DNA of 64,000 nt from Thiopseudomonas acetoxidans (GCF_030362935.1 NZ_JAUCDY010000005.1:62001-126000), one strand, 5' to 3'; shown: positions 52,988 through 62,894, numbered from the stretch's first letter. Made by a program: numbers and translations. Notes: generated by a model not told the origin, from the letters alone.

Positions 52988-54433
52988 CTACTGAGTTAAA
53001 CCCATAGCCTTAGCAACTCCCTCACCATAGGCAGGGTCCGCCTTGCTACAGTGCTCAATATGACGGCGCTTAATTTCTTCTGGTACACCCGTCATATTGC
53101 GGGCAGTATTTTCAAACAATACTTGTTGTTCTGCTGGGCTTAACAAGCGAAACAAGTTACCCGGCTGGGTGAAATAATCTGGTTCAGTTTCCCAGTAATC
53201 AAAACGATCTGCCATACCTTCAAGTGCAAGCGGCGGCTCTGAAAAATCAGGTTGTTCTTGCCATTCTTGTTGACTGTTAGGCTCGTAATGCAAGCGACTG
53301 CCTTGGTTACCATCCACACGCATTGCGCCATCGCGGTGAAAGCTATGCATTGGGCAGCGCGGTGTATTCACTGGTATCTGGTAGTGGTTCACACCTAAGC
53401 GGTAGCGCTGTGCATCACCATAAGAGAACAAACGACCTTGCAACATACGATCAGGTGAAAAGCCAATGCCCGGTACGATATGCGCTGGGTTAAATGCCGC
53501 TTGCTCTACATCAGCAAAGTAGTTTTCAGGGTTTTTATTTAGCTCAAAATACCCTACTTCTATAAGTGGATAATCGCCCTTAGGCCAAACCTTGGTTAAA
53601 TCAAAGGGGTGGTAAGGCACTTTACCTGCATCGGCTTCAGGCATAATTTGTACATACATAGTCCAGCGTGGAAATTCCTTGCGCTCAATCGCTTCATATA
53701 AATCACGCTGCGAGCTTTCGCGGTCTTTACCTACTAACTCAGCGGCTTCTTGATCGGTCAGGTTTTTAATGCCCTGCTGGGTTTTGAAATGGAACTTCAC
53801 CCAAAAGCGTTCGTTATCTGCATTAATAAAGCTAAAAGTGTGGGAACCAAAGCCGTGCATATGGCGATAGGACGCAGGAATACCACGATCACTCATTAAA
53901 ATAGTGACTTGGTGCAAAGCTTCAGGCAAGCCTGTCCAGAAATCCCAGTTGTTAGTGGGGCTACGCATATTGGTGCGTGGGTCACGTTTAACCGCATGGT
54001 TAAGGTCGGGAAACTTCAAAGGATCACGAAAGAAGAAAACGGGCGTATTGTTACCGACTAAATCCCAATTACCTTGCTCGGTATAAAAACGCATCGCAAA
54101 GCCACGAATATCACGTTCAGCATCGGCGGCACCGCGCTCACCCGCAACGGTAGAAAAGCGTACAAACATCTCGGTTTGTTTGCCGACTTCAGCAAATAGA
54201 GAGGCTTTAGTGTATTGGGTAATATCGTGAGTAACGGTAAAGCTACCGAAAGCACCTGAGCCTTTGGCGTGCATACGCCGCTCTGGAATGACTTCTCTAT
54301 CAAAGTGGGCTAGTTTTTCTAAAAACCAGACATCTTGCAGGAGCATGGGGCCACGCGCACCTGCGGTTAAGCTGTCTTGATTATTAGCGATTGGGCAGCC
54401 GGAAACGGATGTTAGCTTGGGTTTGCTGGTCAT
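52988..54433 (-). CDS. katA: Monofunctional haem catalase KatA
   Basis: 481 aa, small-subunit clade size. The active-site His is in ERRMHAKGSGAFGSF (His55), distal Asn in VGNNTPVFFFRDP, and proximal Tyr in RLFSYGDAQRYRLG. It breaks down H2O2. No signal peptide, so cytoplasmic. An OxyR-like site lies 72-108 bp upstream of the ATG. In P. aeruginosa bfrA lies between uvrA and katA; it is absent here. Confidence 0.95.
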   Translation of the reverse strand: MTSKPKLTSVSGCPIANNQDSLTAGARGPMLLQDVWFLEKLAHFDREVIPERRMHAKGSGAFGSFTVTHDITQYTKASLFAEVGKQTEMFVRFSTVAGERGAADAERDIRGFAMRFYTEQGNWDLVGNNTPVFFFRDPLKFPDLNHAVKRDPRTNMRSPTNNWDFWTGLPEALHQVTILMSDRGIPASYRHMHGFGSHTFSFINADNERFWVKFHFKTQQGIKNLTDQEAAELVGKDRESSQRDLYEAIERKEFPRWTMYVQIMPEADAGKVPYHPFDLTKVWPKGDYPLIEVGYFELNKNPENYFADVEQAAFNPAHIVPGIGFSPDRMLQGRLFSYGDAQRYRLGVNHYQIPVNTPRCPMHSFHRDGAMRVDGNQGSRLHYEPNSQQEWQEQPDFSEPPLALEGMADRFDYWETEPDYFTQPGNLFRLLSPAEQQVLFENTARNMTGVPEEIKRRHIEHCSKADPAYGEGVAKAMGLTQ

Positions 54434-54504
54434 TTCTTATTACCTCGCACGATATAAATTAGGTACTGCACACTGACTATAAGCCTCTGCATAAAAATAG
54501 GATA

Positions 54505-54541
54505 GTAATTATTAATTACCACCCCAATAGCCAGTAGCTAT
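54505..54541 (-). promoter_or_regulatory. OxyR-like binding site upstream of katA
   Basis: On minus, ATAGCTACTGGCTAT (54527-54541) fits the half-site pattern ATAG-N7-CTAT, and exactly 7 bases on lies a second 15-bp dyad GTAATTAATAATTAC (54505-54519). Two 15-bp dyads 7 bp apart is the layout of an OxyR tetramer site. The second is degenerate in sequence (GTAA/TTAC). Confidence 0.6.
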
Positions 54542-54694
54542 CACTTTGCAGAAACTTATTACTATTAACACAGCAACGCCTTGCCACCCAACCAACCCGA
54601 CTTCCGACAGTAAAACTCTTGTTTGGCGCACTAATGCACAGTTCAACTTGGTTTGCTCTTGCCATTCGAACCCGCACAGGTGACACTTTTACCC

Positions 54695-55786
54695 ATGCAT
54701 AAAAAAAGCACTTCTAAGCCTAGTCAAGCTAACTTTTTCCTGCCGGAGCTCTGCCAAGCAGAAGCCTTGCTTGGCTTGGTTTTACTCGCCGAGCTTTTGG
54801 TGTTGGTACTCGTGCTGGCTGAGCCCATCAACCAAGGTTTTGATTGGTCACGCTTGGCACTCACCTCATTATTTGTGCAGTGGGTAGTCTTGCTCACTGC
54901 AGCCTTACTTTGCGTGCTACGGCCTTGGCTCGCCCATCTTAAAGCCGTGCCAGCCAGCCTGATAACCTGCCTAATCGTCATGCTGCTGACTTTTTTATGC
55001 AGCTGGGCCACACAGTATTTCAACGCCGAATATCTGGGTATTTATTTGCGCGGCGAGAGCTTGGGCGTTTTCTATCTGCGCAACCTACTCATTAGCCTGA
55101 TCATGTCAGCGATTGTGTTGCGGTTTTTTTATTTACAAAGCGAGTCCAAGCGCCAGCAACAAGCACAGCTGCAGGCGCGCTTGGAAGCATTGCAGGCTCG
55201 TATTCAGCCACATTTTTTATTTAACACACTCAATAGCATCGCCAGCTTGGTTGCCATAGATGTAGATAAAGCGGAACTGGCAATTTTAGACCTGTCGGAT
55301 CTACTGCGCGCATCACTAGCCAACCACAACGGACTCTCCACTTGGCAGCAAGAAGTCAACCTAGCGCAACAGTATTTATCCATTGAAAACCACCGCTTTG
55401 GCGAGCGCATGCAATTGGATTGGCAGATAGAAAACGTGCCACCTCAGTTGCCTATCCCTCATTTAACTTTACAACCCTTGCTGGAAAACGCCGTCTTGCA
55501 CGGCATTCAGCCCAGCGTTGCGGGTGGCACTATTAGCGTTCAGGCTAGTTACCAACACAACAGCCTCCAACTAAAAGTCAGCAACCCCATCCCCGAGCAA
55601 GTCAGCCCACACAAAGGCATGCGTTTAGCATTGGACAACATTCAAGCCCGCCTAGTGAGCCACTTTGGCCCTACCGCCAAACTAATTACTACACGCCAGG
55701 GCGCTGTATTTATTGCCCATATCAGCTACCCTTGCTCTCTCACCCCGACAGAAGCAGATCAAGACCATGAAAATCTTAATCGCTGA
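54695..55786 (+). CDS. algZ: Histidine kinase AlgZ (FimS), LytS-type
   Basis: 363 aa from the ATG at 54695 (AGGTGA upstream); a TTG at 54653 is less likely. Four or so membrane helices fill residues 15-150, followed by a His_kinase domain with RIQPHFLFNTLNSIASL (phosphoacceptor-type His) and an ATP-binding part with LTLQPLLENAVLHGI. There is no separate dimerisation/HAMP domain, as in LytS/AlgZ kinases. It pairs with AlgR, with which it overlaps by 20 bp, to control alginate, twitching and virulence genes in P. aeruginosa. Confidence 0.92.
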   Translation: MHKKSTSKPSQANFFLPELCQAEALLGLVLLAELLVLVLVLAEPINQGFDWSRLALTSLFVQWVVLLTAALLCVLRPWLAHLKAVPASLITCLIVMLLTFLCSWATQYFNAEYLGIYLRGESLGVFYLRNLLISLIMSAIVLRFFYLQSESKRQQQAQLQARLEALQARIQPHFLFNTLNSIASLVAIDVDKAELAILDLSDLLRASLANHNGLSTWQQEVNLAQQYLSIENHRFGERMQLDWQIENVPPQLPIPHLTLQPLLENAVLHGIQPSVAGGTISVQASYQHNSLQLKVSNPIPEQVSPHKGMRLALDNIQARLVSHFGPTAKLITTRQGAVFIAHISYPCSLTPTEADQDHENLNR

Positions 55787-56504
55787 TGATGAACCTCTAG
55801 CGCGCGAACGTTTAGCGCGCCTGATTGAAAAACTGCCCAATTGCCAGCTGCTAGCCCAGCAAGCCAGCAACGGTCAGCAGGCTCTAGAACTATGCGAAGC
55901 ACTTAAACCCGATGTTTTACTGTTAGATATTCGCATGCCCATACTGGATGGTTTGCAGGTCGCGGCAAAACTTTCTAAGCAAGCCGATGCACCCGCTATT
56001 ATTTTCTGTACCGCCCATGATGAATTTGCTTTAGAGGCTTTTCAGGTGAATGCCATCGGCTATTTGGTTAAACCGATACGCTTAGAGCCTTTAGCTCAAG
56101 CATTGCGCCAAGCAGCGCGCTTAAGTCAGGGGCAGATAGCGGCTATTTCCGACGATATTGAAGGCGATAATATCCGTAGTCATATTAGCGCCAAAACCCA
56201 CAAGGGTATCGAGCTGATTGCGCTGCCGGATATTTATTATTTCTTTGCCGATCAGAAGTATGTCACCGTCCATCACTGTACCGGTGAGACGTTGATCGAT
56301 GAGTCGCTAAAGTCCCTTGAACATGAGTTTGGTCATTGTTTCGCCCGCATCCATCGCAGTACTCTGGTCAACATTAACTATATCGAGCGCCTGCTACGCA
56401 CCGATGACGGGCATTACGAACTTCACCTAAAAAACATCGAACAACCACTAAGCGTCAGCCGTCGCCATGTCAGCTCAGTAAGAGCGCTCATGGAAAAGCT
56501 GTAG
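55767..56504 (+). CDS. algR: LytTR response regulator AlgR
   Basis: 245 aa from the ATG at 55767. The receiver domain (1-120) has DDE at 7-9, phosphoacceptor Asp54-region DVLLLDIRMP, and conserved Lys in GYLVKPIRLEP. The C-terminal LytTR DNA-binding domain (about 140-245) has GIELIALPDIYYFFADQKYV and RIHRSTLVNINYIE. The algZ-algR overlap suggests coupled translation. Targets are likely pilus, alginate and rhamnolipid-type genes, by homology. Confidence 0.94.
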   Translation: MKILIADDEPLARERLARLIEKLPNCQLLAQQASNGQQALELCEALKPDVLLLDIRMPILDGLQVAAKLSKQADAPAIIFCTAHDEFALEAFQVNAIGYLVKPIRLEPLAQALRQAARLSQGQIAAISDDIEGDNIRSHISAKTHKGIELIALPDIYYFFADQKYVTVHHCTGETLIDESLKSLEHEFGHCFARIHRSTLVNINYIERLLRTDDGHYELHLKNIEQPLSVSRRHVSSVRALMEKL

Positions 56505-56609
56505 CCCTGCTCACATATAGCACTCGCTTAGTCAGGCTGCTATCATCTGTGCAACTTTGCTAGGCAAGCACTAGCCATCAAATCATTCTAAATAAAAGTA
56601 GATTCCACT

Positions 56610-57545
56610 ATGTCCACCCGTCATATCCGTATTGCCACTCGCAAAAGTGCTTTAGCTTTATGGCAAGCTGAACACGTTAAAGCCCGTCTTGAACAAGCCC
56701 ACCCCGGCCTAAAAGTCAGTCTAGTCCCCATGGTGAGTCGCGGTGACCAACTGCTCGACTCGCCGCTGGCCAAAATTGGCGGCAAAGGCCTGTTCGTTAA
56801 AGAGCTAGAAACCGCACTGCTGAATGACGAAGCTGACATTGCCGTGCATTCCATGAAAGATGTACCTATGGAGTTCCCGGAGGGCTTGGGGCTGTACTGC
56901 ATCTGTGAGCGTGAAGACCCACGCGACGCCTTTGTTTCCAATAATTACGCCAATCTCGACGAGCTGCCCCATGGTAGCGTGGTTGGTACATCCAGCTTAA
57001 GACGCCAAGCACAGCTACTAAATTTGCGCCCAGACCTAGAAATACGCTTTTTACGCGGCAACGTAAACACACGCCTAGCTAAGCTGGACGCAGGCGATTA
57101 CGACGCTATTATTTTAGCGGCTGCCGGTTTAATGCGTTTAGGTTTTCACGACCGCATCCGCTACAGCTTAAGCGATACAGAATGCCTGCCAGCAGGTGGT
57201 CAAGGCGCGGTCGGTATTGAGTGCCGCACCAACGATACCGAGCTACACCAACTGCTACAGCCTCTACACGAACAAAACAGCGCTGATCGCATCCTTGCTG
57301 AGCGCGCACTAAATCGTCACCTCAATGGCGGCTGCCAAGTACCTATCGCCTGCTACGCTGTGCTAGAAGGCGACCAGCTCTGGTTGCGCGGCTTGGTGGG
57401 TCAGCCTGACGGCACCGTCATACTTAGAGCCGAAGCCCGCGCACCGCGTGCGGATGCTGAAGCTCTTGGAATTTCCGTAGCCAAAGATCTGCTTGCCCAA
57501 GGCGCAGGTGAAATTTTGGCGAAAATTTACGCTGAATCCAATTAA
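56610..57545 (+). CDS. hemC: Porphobilinogen deaminase HemC
   Basis: 311 aa; condenses four porphobilinogens to hydroxymethylbilane. RIATRKSALALWQA, the KDVPMEFPEGL loop and HLNGGCQVPIACYA, with the cofactor-binding Cys, are diagnostic. It starts the hemC-hemD-hemX-hemY run, two bases before hemD. Confidence 0.97.
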   Translation: MSTRHIRIATRKSALALWQAEHVKARLEQAHPGLKVSLVPMVSRGDQLLDSPLAKIGGKGLFVKELETALLNDEADIAVHSMKDVPMEFPEGLGLYCICEREDPRDAFVSNNYANLDELPHGSVVGTSSLRRQAQLLNLRPDLEIRFLRGNVNTRLAKLDAGDYDAIILAAAGLMRLGFHDRIRYSLSDTECLPAGGQGAVGIECRTNDTELHQLLQPLHEQNSADRILAERALNRHLNGGCQVPIACYAVLEGDQLWLRGLVGQPDGTVILRAEARAPRADAEALGISVAKDLLAQGAGEILAKIYAESN

Positions 57546-57547
57546 CC

Positions 57548-58318
57548 GTGAATACTTGGCGTTTATTAATTACGCGCCCAGCCGCCGACAACCAACTATT
57601 GGCGGCGCAACTCCAGCAACTGGGAATCTTTAGTTTTGGCTTGCCATTGCTGGACATGCGCGCACTGGAAGAAACACCAGCACAGCGCACTCTCATGCTT
57701 AATTTAGATCGCTACAGCAGTATCGTAGTGGTCAGTAAGCCTGCAGCGCGCTACGCGCTGGAACGACTAGATACCTACTGGCCACAACCGCCCTCTCGTC
57801 CGCAATGGTTCAGTGTGGGCGCCGCCACAGGGCAAATACTCAAGGAATATGGCTTGCCTGTAAGCTGGCCGGAACAGGGCGATAACAGTGAAGCGTTATT
57901 AGCTCTTGCTGCATTCCAAGATTCGCTTAGGCAACCCAATCCGCGCGCTTTGATTATGCGCGCAGATGTGGGGCGCGATTTTTTGTCGCAGCAAATTCTC
58001 GATAAAGGCGTGCCTGTCGATTTCTTACCCCTGTACGAACGTTTTTTACCTGAATATCCAACGAATTTACTGCTAGAATCAATCCAACAAAACCAATTAA
58101 ACGGACTAGTTGTTAGTAGCGAGCAAGGTCTCAAACATCTGCTTGAGCTTGCTGATATAGACTGGTCTAAACTTGCTCGGTTACCGCTGTTTACCCCCAG
58201 CCCTAGAGTGGCGCAAACAGCTAGAGACCTAGGCGCAACCTATGTGATTGACTGTCAGGGTGCAAGCAATGATGCTTTAATTAAAGCACTGCAACAGCAC
58301 CGCCCACTACAGTCATAG
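57548..58318 (+). CDS. hemD: Uroporphyrinogen-III synthase HemD
   Basis: 256 aa, two alternating Rossmann-like lobes. LLITRPAADNQLLAAQL starts the first lobe; FSVGAATGQILKEYGLPV and LNGLVVSSEQGLKHLLEL ... FTPSPRVAQTARDLG mark conserved parts. It closes hydroxymethylbilane into uroporphyrinogen III. GTG start at 57548, two bases after the hemC stop. Confidence 0.93.
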   Translation: MNTWRLLITRPAADNQLLAAQLQQLGIFSFGLPLLDMRALEETPAQRTLMLNLDRYSSIVVVSKPAARYALERLDTYWPQPPSRPQWFSVGAATGQILKEYGLPVSWPEQGDNSEALLALAAFQDSLRQPNPRALIMRADVGRDFLSQQILDKGVPVDFLPLYERFLPEYPTNLLLESIQQNQLNGLVVSSEQGLKHLLELADIDWSKLARLPLFTPSPRVAQTARDLGATYVIDCQGASNDALIKALQQHRPLQS

Positions 58319-58330
58319 AAGGACTTCAGC

Positions 58331-59617
58331 ATGACCAAAGAAAGCAAAAGCAAAGCTCAAGACGAAGAGCAAGTAACCGCCACACCAGAGGTTACTAAGC
58401 CCAGTGCAGAACCCGTTGCAGAAGATACCAAGCCAGCCAGCGAACCCACGCAGCCTGTAGCACAAGAAAAAACCACTACAACTGAGCCGCAAAACAGCGC
58501 AGACAAGCAAACGAATAAAACCGACGCGGACACTAAAAAACAAGAGCCTGCTGCAACCAAGCCCGTCACTCAAACAGAGAAAAAATCCGGCAATGGTGTG
58601 GCTGTGTTTGCATTACTCATCGCTGCGGCCAGCTTGGCTTTTTCAGCCTGGCATTACACTCAGCAAGGCGGCAATAAAGACGAAACCACGACAGTGCAAA
58701 CAGTCAATAATGAAGAGCAAGCAGCCCAGCTAACCCAGCTGCAAGAACAGCTCAACAACCAAACCAAACAGATTGATCAGCTCAGGCTACAGCTTGCCGA
58801 GCTTCCTAGCAGCGACAACTTTGCCACGCAACAACGCGCGCTGAAACAAATGCAATCCGCACACCAAGCCTTTACCACACGTTTCGAGTCTGCCTTTGGT
58901 AATACCCGTCAAGACTGGCGCCTGGCTGAAGCCGAGCATTTACTGCGCATGGCGATTTTACGCCTCAGTGCTATGCAGGATCTCAACAGCGCTCTGCATC
59001 TGGTAGAAGGCGCTGACCAAATCCTCTTTGAGCAAGACGATATCGCTGCTTACCCTGCACGCGACGCCATCGCCCAAGCGTTAGCTGATATTAAAGCCAT
59101 GCCAAAACTAGACCGCGCCGGTTTGTTTATGCGCCTAGGCGCGCTACAACGACAAATCAGTCAGCTTGATCAACTCATGCCGAGTTTCGATCTGACAGAA
59201 AACACACTGGAAACGGTTACAGATAGCGCCTTTTGGCGTCAGTGGTTGGACCAACTGTCCAGCTATGTGCGTTTGGACTTTAACAGCCCTGATGACATTC
59301 AGCCGCTGCTGTCCAGTCAAGAAATTACCCACATTCGCCTCGCCATTAGCCTAGCGGTTGAGCAAGCACAATGGGGTGCGCTTAACGGTCAACAGCAAAC
59401 CTATGATCAAGCAATTCAACAGGGGTTGGATTTATTGAAGTATTACTTCTCCAGCGACAACCAAACCGCACAGGCGCTAACCGCTCTGCTAAACGAGTTA
59501 GTCGGCCAACCGGTTAGCCAAAGCATGCCTGACATCAAGCCTGCCTTGCTGGCACTACAGGCTTACATCCAAGACCGCACACTGGAATACCGTACCCGCA
59601 GCGAGGTACAGCAATGA
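58331..59617 (+). CDS. hemX: HemX-family inner-membrane protein
   Basis: 428 aa. A low-complexity cytoplasmic N-terminus (about 1-90, Thr/Pro/Glu/Lys-rich) precedes one membrane helix (GVAVFALLIAAASLAFSAW), a periplasmic coiled coil (about 130-175) and an alpha-helical domain with DWRLAEAEHLLRMAILRL, the HemX signature. Annotated in E. coli as a putative uroporphyrinogen methyltransferase, but no methyltransferase motif is seen; a scaffold role is more likely. Overlaps hemY by 4 bp. Confidence 0.9.
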   Translation: MTKESKSKAQDEEQVTATPEVTKPSAEPVAEDTKPASEPTQPVAQEKTTTTEPQNSADKQTNKTDADTKKQEPAATKPVTQTEKKSGNGVAVFALLIAAASLAFSAWHYTQQGGNKDETTTVQTVNNEEQAAQLTQLQEQLNNQTKQIDQLRLQLAELPSSDNFATQQRALKQMQSAHQAFTTRFESAFGNTRQDWRLAEAEHLLRMAILRLSAMQDLNSALHLVEGADQILFEQDDIAAYPARDAIAQALADIKAMPKLDRAGLFMRLGALQRQISQLDQLMPSFDLTENTLETVTDSAFWRQWLDQLSSYVRLDFNSPDDIQPLLSSQEITHIRLAISLAVEQAQWGALNGQQQTYDQAIQQGLDLLKYYFSSDNQTAQALTALLNELVGQPVSQSMPDIKPALLALQAYIQDRTLEYRTRSEVQQ

Positions 59618-60816
59618 AAAAGCGCACTTTTTTACTGTTGGTCGTTGTCATGCTGGCGACAGTGGGCTTAGGCACACTGGTCGTTGAACACCAAGGCTAT
59701 GTGCTAATTAGCTGGAAAAACATCCGCTTTGAAGCCACCCTTTGGGTGTTTTTACTCTGCCTTGTCATTCTCTTTGTCGTTCTCTATGTCATACGACTCA
59801 TACTCAGCGCACTGCTGAGCTCTGCAGGTTGGGTCAACCCTTGGTCCAGCACCAATAAGCAAAAGCGTTTACAGTCGGCCATTGATAAAGGCATGCTGCA
59901 TTATGCCCAAGGCAACTGGCAAGATGCGTTGCAGCAACTGACGTATGCCGGCAAGGTCAGTCCACAGCCAGCACCTTATTTACTAGCCGCAGCACGCTCA
60001 GCACAACACCTTAATCAAGCCGAAACCGCCGATAAGCTGTTGCTACAAGCACAAGCCAAAGAGCCCAAGCAAAGCCCTGCCATTGCTCTGTGCCAAGCTG
60101 ACATTTACACAGCACGCGGAGAGCTCAGCAAAGCACAAGACAGCCTGCTGATATCATATAAAAAATATGCACAGCATCCAGAGTTGTTACTGCGCATCAG
60201 CCAGCTTGCCCAGCAACAGCAAGACTGGGGACAACTGTTGAAAATAATCCCAGCATTGCGCAAAACCAAACGAGTCGAAGCGCAACAACTGGATGTGTTG
60301 GAGCAGCAGGCTTGGCAAGGACGCATCAGCCAGCCAGCTGACACGTTTGAGCAGGTTAATAATATTTGGAATGCCATGCCCAAAGCGTTACACAAAAACC
60401 CTACGCTGCTTATGGCTTTTTGCTCACAGCACATTATCTTTAAGCAAGTCGAGCAAGCTGAACAATTATTGCGTCATCAGTTAAATCAGCAGTTTGATGT
60501 GCAACTACTGCAAGCCTACGCACAAATCCCGCATGCACAGCCTAGTTTGGCGGTGCAATCAGCCGAGCGCTGGTTAGAGCAAGCACCTGAGGATCCTATC
60601 GCTCTGTATGCGCTTGGTAAGCTCTGTCTGCAAGCCGAGCTTTGGGGTAAGGCGCGCGACTATTTGCAAGCCAGTCTGCAAAAGCGTCCGCAGCCTAAGG
60701 TCTACGCCGAGCTTGCGCGTTTGTTGAATCAAATGGGTGATCACAAACGCAGTATTCAGCTGCTCACTGCCAGCATTAATATGCAAGACAGACGCGCCAG
60801 CACCAAGAGTGACTGA
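59614..60816 (+). CDS. hemY: HemY-family TPR inner-membrane protein
   Basis: 400 aa. Two N-terminal membrane helices (LLLVVVMLATVGLGTLVV; ATLWVFLLCLVILFVVLYVI) are followed by HemY_N and TPR-like repeats (GMLHYAQGNWQDALQQLTYAG; LYALGKLCLQAELWGKARDYLQASL). It is not related to protoporphyrinogen oxidase of the same name; the role in haem synthesis is unproven. Translationally coupled to hemX. Confidence 0.9.
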   Translation: MKKRTFLLLVVVMLATVGLGTLVVEHQGYVLISWKNIRFEATLWVFLLCLVILFVVLYVIRLILSALLSSAGWVNPWSSTNKQKRLQSAIDKGMLHYAQGNWQDALQQLTYAGKVSPQPAPYLLAAARSAQHLNQAETADKLLLQAQAKEPKQSPAIALCQADIYTARGELSKAQDSLLISYKKYAQHPELLLRISQLAQQQQDWGQLLKIIPALRKTKRVEAQQLDVLEQQAWQGRISQPADTFEQVNNIWNAMPKALHKNPTLLMAFCSQHIIFKQVEQAEQLLRHQLNQQFDVQLLQAYAQIPHAQPSLAVQSAERWLEQAPEDPIALYALGKLCLQAELWGKARDYLQASLQKRPQPKVYAELARLLNQMGDHKRSIQLLTASINMQDRRASTKSD

Positions 60817-60858
60817 GCAAACTAAAACCCTAAATAGCAATAACTCTTGGAGTTACAT

Positions 60859-61374
60859 ATGCAGTTGTTCTCTCAGTCCCGCACACTGTTCGGTCTTGGC
60901 TTTTTGGGCTGTTTGCTGTTGATGGGGGTTGCGTTTTATTTGCAGTATTTTATGGGGCTTGAGCCCTGCCCTTTGTGTTATGTACAACGCGTTATCGTCA
61001 TCGCCTTTGGCGTGATTAGCCTGCTCGCTGCGCTGCATAACCCAGCCACAGTGGGTCGTAAGATATATGCTTTTTTGTTGATTCTGGTTGCCAGTAGTGG
61101 CATAGCAGCCGCAGGTCGACAAATTTGGCTACAACAGCTGCCCAAAGATCAGCTGCCAGCTTGCCTGCCTTCTTTAGAGTTTATGCTGGAAGCTTTTCCG
61201 CTACAGGAAGTAATAGCCAAGATGCTGCACGGCAGCTCAGACTGCGCGGAAGTCACTTGGACATTCTTTGGCTTCAGTATTGCTGAGCTCAGTATGCTGG
61301 GGTTTATTATGATGCTGCTCTGGAGCTTGATGCTGTTGTTGAAACGTTTTACGCGCAAATCTATTTTTAGATAA
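60859..61374 (+). CDS. dsbB: Disulphide bond formation protein DsbB
   Basis: 171 aa from the ATG at 60859 (GGAG at good spacing; a TTG four codons earlier is less likely). Four membrane helices, the CPLC active pair in GLEPCPLCYVQR and a second periplasmic Cys pair in LPACLPSLEF ... SSDCAEVTW. It reoxidises DsbA using quinone. P. aeruginosa also has a DsbB paralogue (DsbH) after hemY. Confidence 0.93.
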   Translation: MQLFSQSRTLFGLGFLGCLLLMGVAFYLQYFMGLEPCPLCYVQRVIVIAFGVISLLAALHNPATVGRKIYAFLLILVASSGIAAAGRQIWLQQLPKDQLPACLPSLEFMLEAFPLQEVIAKMLHGSSDCAEVTWTFFGFSIAELSMLGFIMMLLWSLMLLLKRFTRKSIFR

Positions 61375-61380
61375 AACCCT

Positions 61381-61656
61381 TTAGCACCAGAGCGTGCCCT
61401 GTGTTTTATGCTCGCCCGTCGCCTCGGCAAACTCCTCAGCACAGGGTTGTGCTTGCTCATAGCCCTGAATCAAGTCTACAGCCTTCTGCACATCCTCATC
61501 CTGAGTCCAAATCGCCAGCAATCCTAGCGCTGGAAGTTCACCCATGCCGCCCACTAAATCAGCACCCTGCAAATGCGCTTGAACCCCTTCATTAGCAAGC
61601 ATGTTGATAAGCAGATTGGCTTGTAGTAGATCTTCGGGTTCGTATATTCGTTGCAT
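61381..61656 (-). CDS. DUF2007 small protein
   Basis: 91 aa from the ATG at 61656 (AGAGGAA upstream). MQRIYEPEDLLQANLLINMLANEGVQAHLQGADLVGGMGELPALGLLAIW is the DUF2007 pattern, an alpha/beta fold related to PII-like signal-transducing proteins and often found next to dsb or peptidase genes; function unknown. Convergent with dsbB, 6 bp apart. Confidence 0.8.
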   Translation of the reverse strand: MQRIYEPEDLLQANLLINMLANEGVQAHLQGADLVGGMGELPALGLLAIWTQDEDVQKAVDLIQGYEQAQPCAEEFAEATGEHKTQGTLWC

Positions 61657-61739
61657 GCATGAGTTCCTCTGCACCTAAAATTGCTTTAAGCGTATAATAG
61701 CATTTTATTCCATTATCAATTCTTGGTGAAAACATATCC

Positions 61740-62894
61740 ATGGGTCAATTTGACAGCATTCGCCCCTACCATGACCATGAAGTTGCTGAAGTCTTGCAAC
61801 GCTTGGCGGTTAATCCTGAGTTTCTCAACACCATTGCAAAATACCGCTTCCCAAGATTAGCCAAGCATTTCTGCTGGCTAGTTCGCCCTTTAATTAGCTA
61901 CTCTTTACGCAAAGAGCTGGCTGATATTAACTCTGTGGCAGATTTGCAAGCACGCATTGCCTTTTATGTTGAAAACTCGGTTAAACGCGCCACAGACGGC
62001 ATCAGCTTTTCAGGGATTGAGCACCTAACCGGCAATCAACCCCACCTGTTCCTCAGCAATCACCGTGACATTGTGATGGATCCGGCCTATGTAAACTACG
62101 CACTGTATCAAAGCCAGATAAACACGCCACGTTTAGCCATTGGCGATAACTTATTGCAGCGCCCTTTTGTCAGCGATTTGATGCGTCTTAATAAGAGCTT
62201 TATCGTGCAGCGTTCAGTTAGCGGGCGACGTGAAAAAATCGACGCTTTTATGCAGCTCTCCAGTTATATCAACCATTCAATTTTGCAAGAGCAGCAGTCC
62301 GTTTGGATCGCTCAAGCGGAAGGCCGCGCCAAAGACGGTAATGACCGTACCGACAGCGCCATCTTAAAAATGCTGCATATGTCACAGCGCGAGTTGGAGT
62401 TTAATCAGGCCATTAGACAACTAAGCCTCACTCCTGTGGTCATTAGCTATGAGTATGACCCCTGTGATCTCGCCAAAGCCAGAGAGCTTTACATCAAAGC
62501 CACAACAGGCAAATACACCAAACAGCCCGGTGAGGATGACGCCAGCATCGTGTTAGGCATTACCGGTTACAAAGGCCGGGTACATGTGCATTTCTCTGAG
62601 CCGATAGGCAATGACTTTACTGATGCCCGTGAGTTAGCACAGCAGATTGACCAGATCGTTTGGCGGGACTACCGCCTGTTTCCCATCAATTATCTGGCTT
62701 GGCATGCTTGGAGTGAGCGCGATCAGGCTTTGCTCGTCCCAGCTGCGCGCGAATTGTTTACTGAAAAAGAAGTGGCTCTGGCACAAAGCGTTTGGCAGAA
62801 AAAACTTGCTGATTGCCCCACCGAGCAACGACCCTTTTTAATCATGCAGTACGCTAATCCGTTGCAAAACCAATACCGCAGTCAAGCACAATAA
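61740..62894 (+). CDS. Glycerol-phosphate acyltransferase-like protein
   Basis: 384 aa. LFLSNHRDIVMDPAYVNYAL has the HX4D acyltransferase motif, followed by KSFIVQRSVSGRREKIDAF and VWIAQAEGRAKDGNDRT (substrate motifs) and LSLTPVVISYEYDPCD. A PlsC/GPAT-fold enzyme probably moving an acyl chain onto a lipid or glycolipid; substrate unknown. No membrane segments. A single gene. Confidence 0.85.
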   Translation: MGQFDSIRPYHDHEVAEVLQRLAVNPEFLNTIAKYRFPRLAKHFCWLVRPLISYSLRKELADINSVADLQARIAFYVENSVKRATDGISFSGIEHLTGNQPHLFLSNHRDIVMDPAYVNYALYQSQINTPRLAIGDNLLQRPFVSDLMRLNKSFIVQRSVSGRREKIDAFMQLSSYINHSILQEQQSVWIAQAEGRAKDGNDRTDSAILKMLHMSQRELEFNQAIRQLSLTPVVISYEYDPCDLAKARELYIKATTGKYTKQPGEDDASIVLGITGYKGRVHVHFSEPIGNDFTDARELAQQIDQIVWRDYRLFPINYLAWHAWSERDQALLVPAARELFTEKEVALAQSVWQKKLADCPTEQRPFLIMQYANPLQNQYRSQAQ

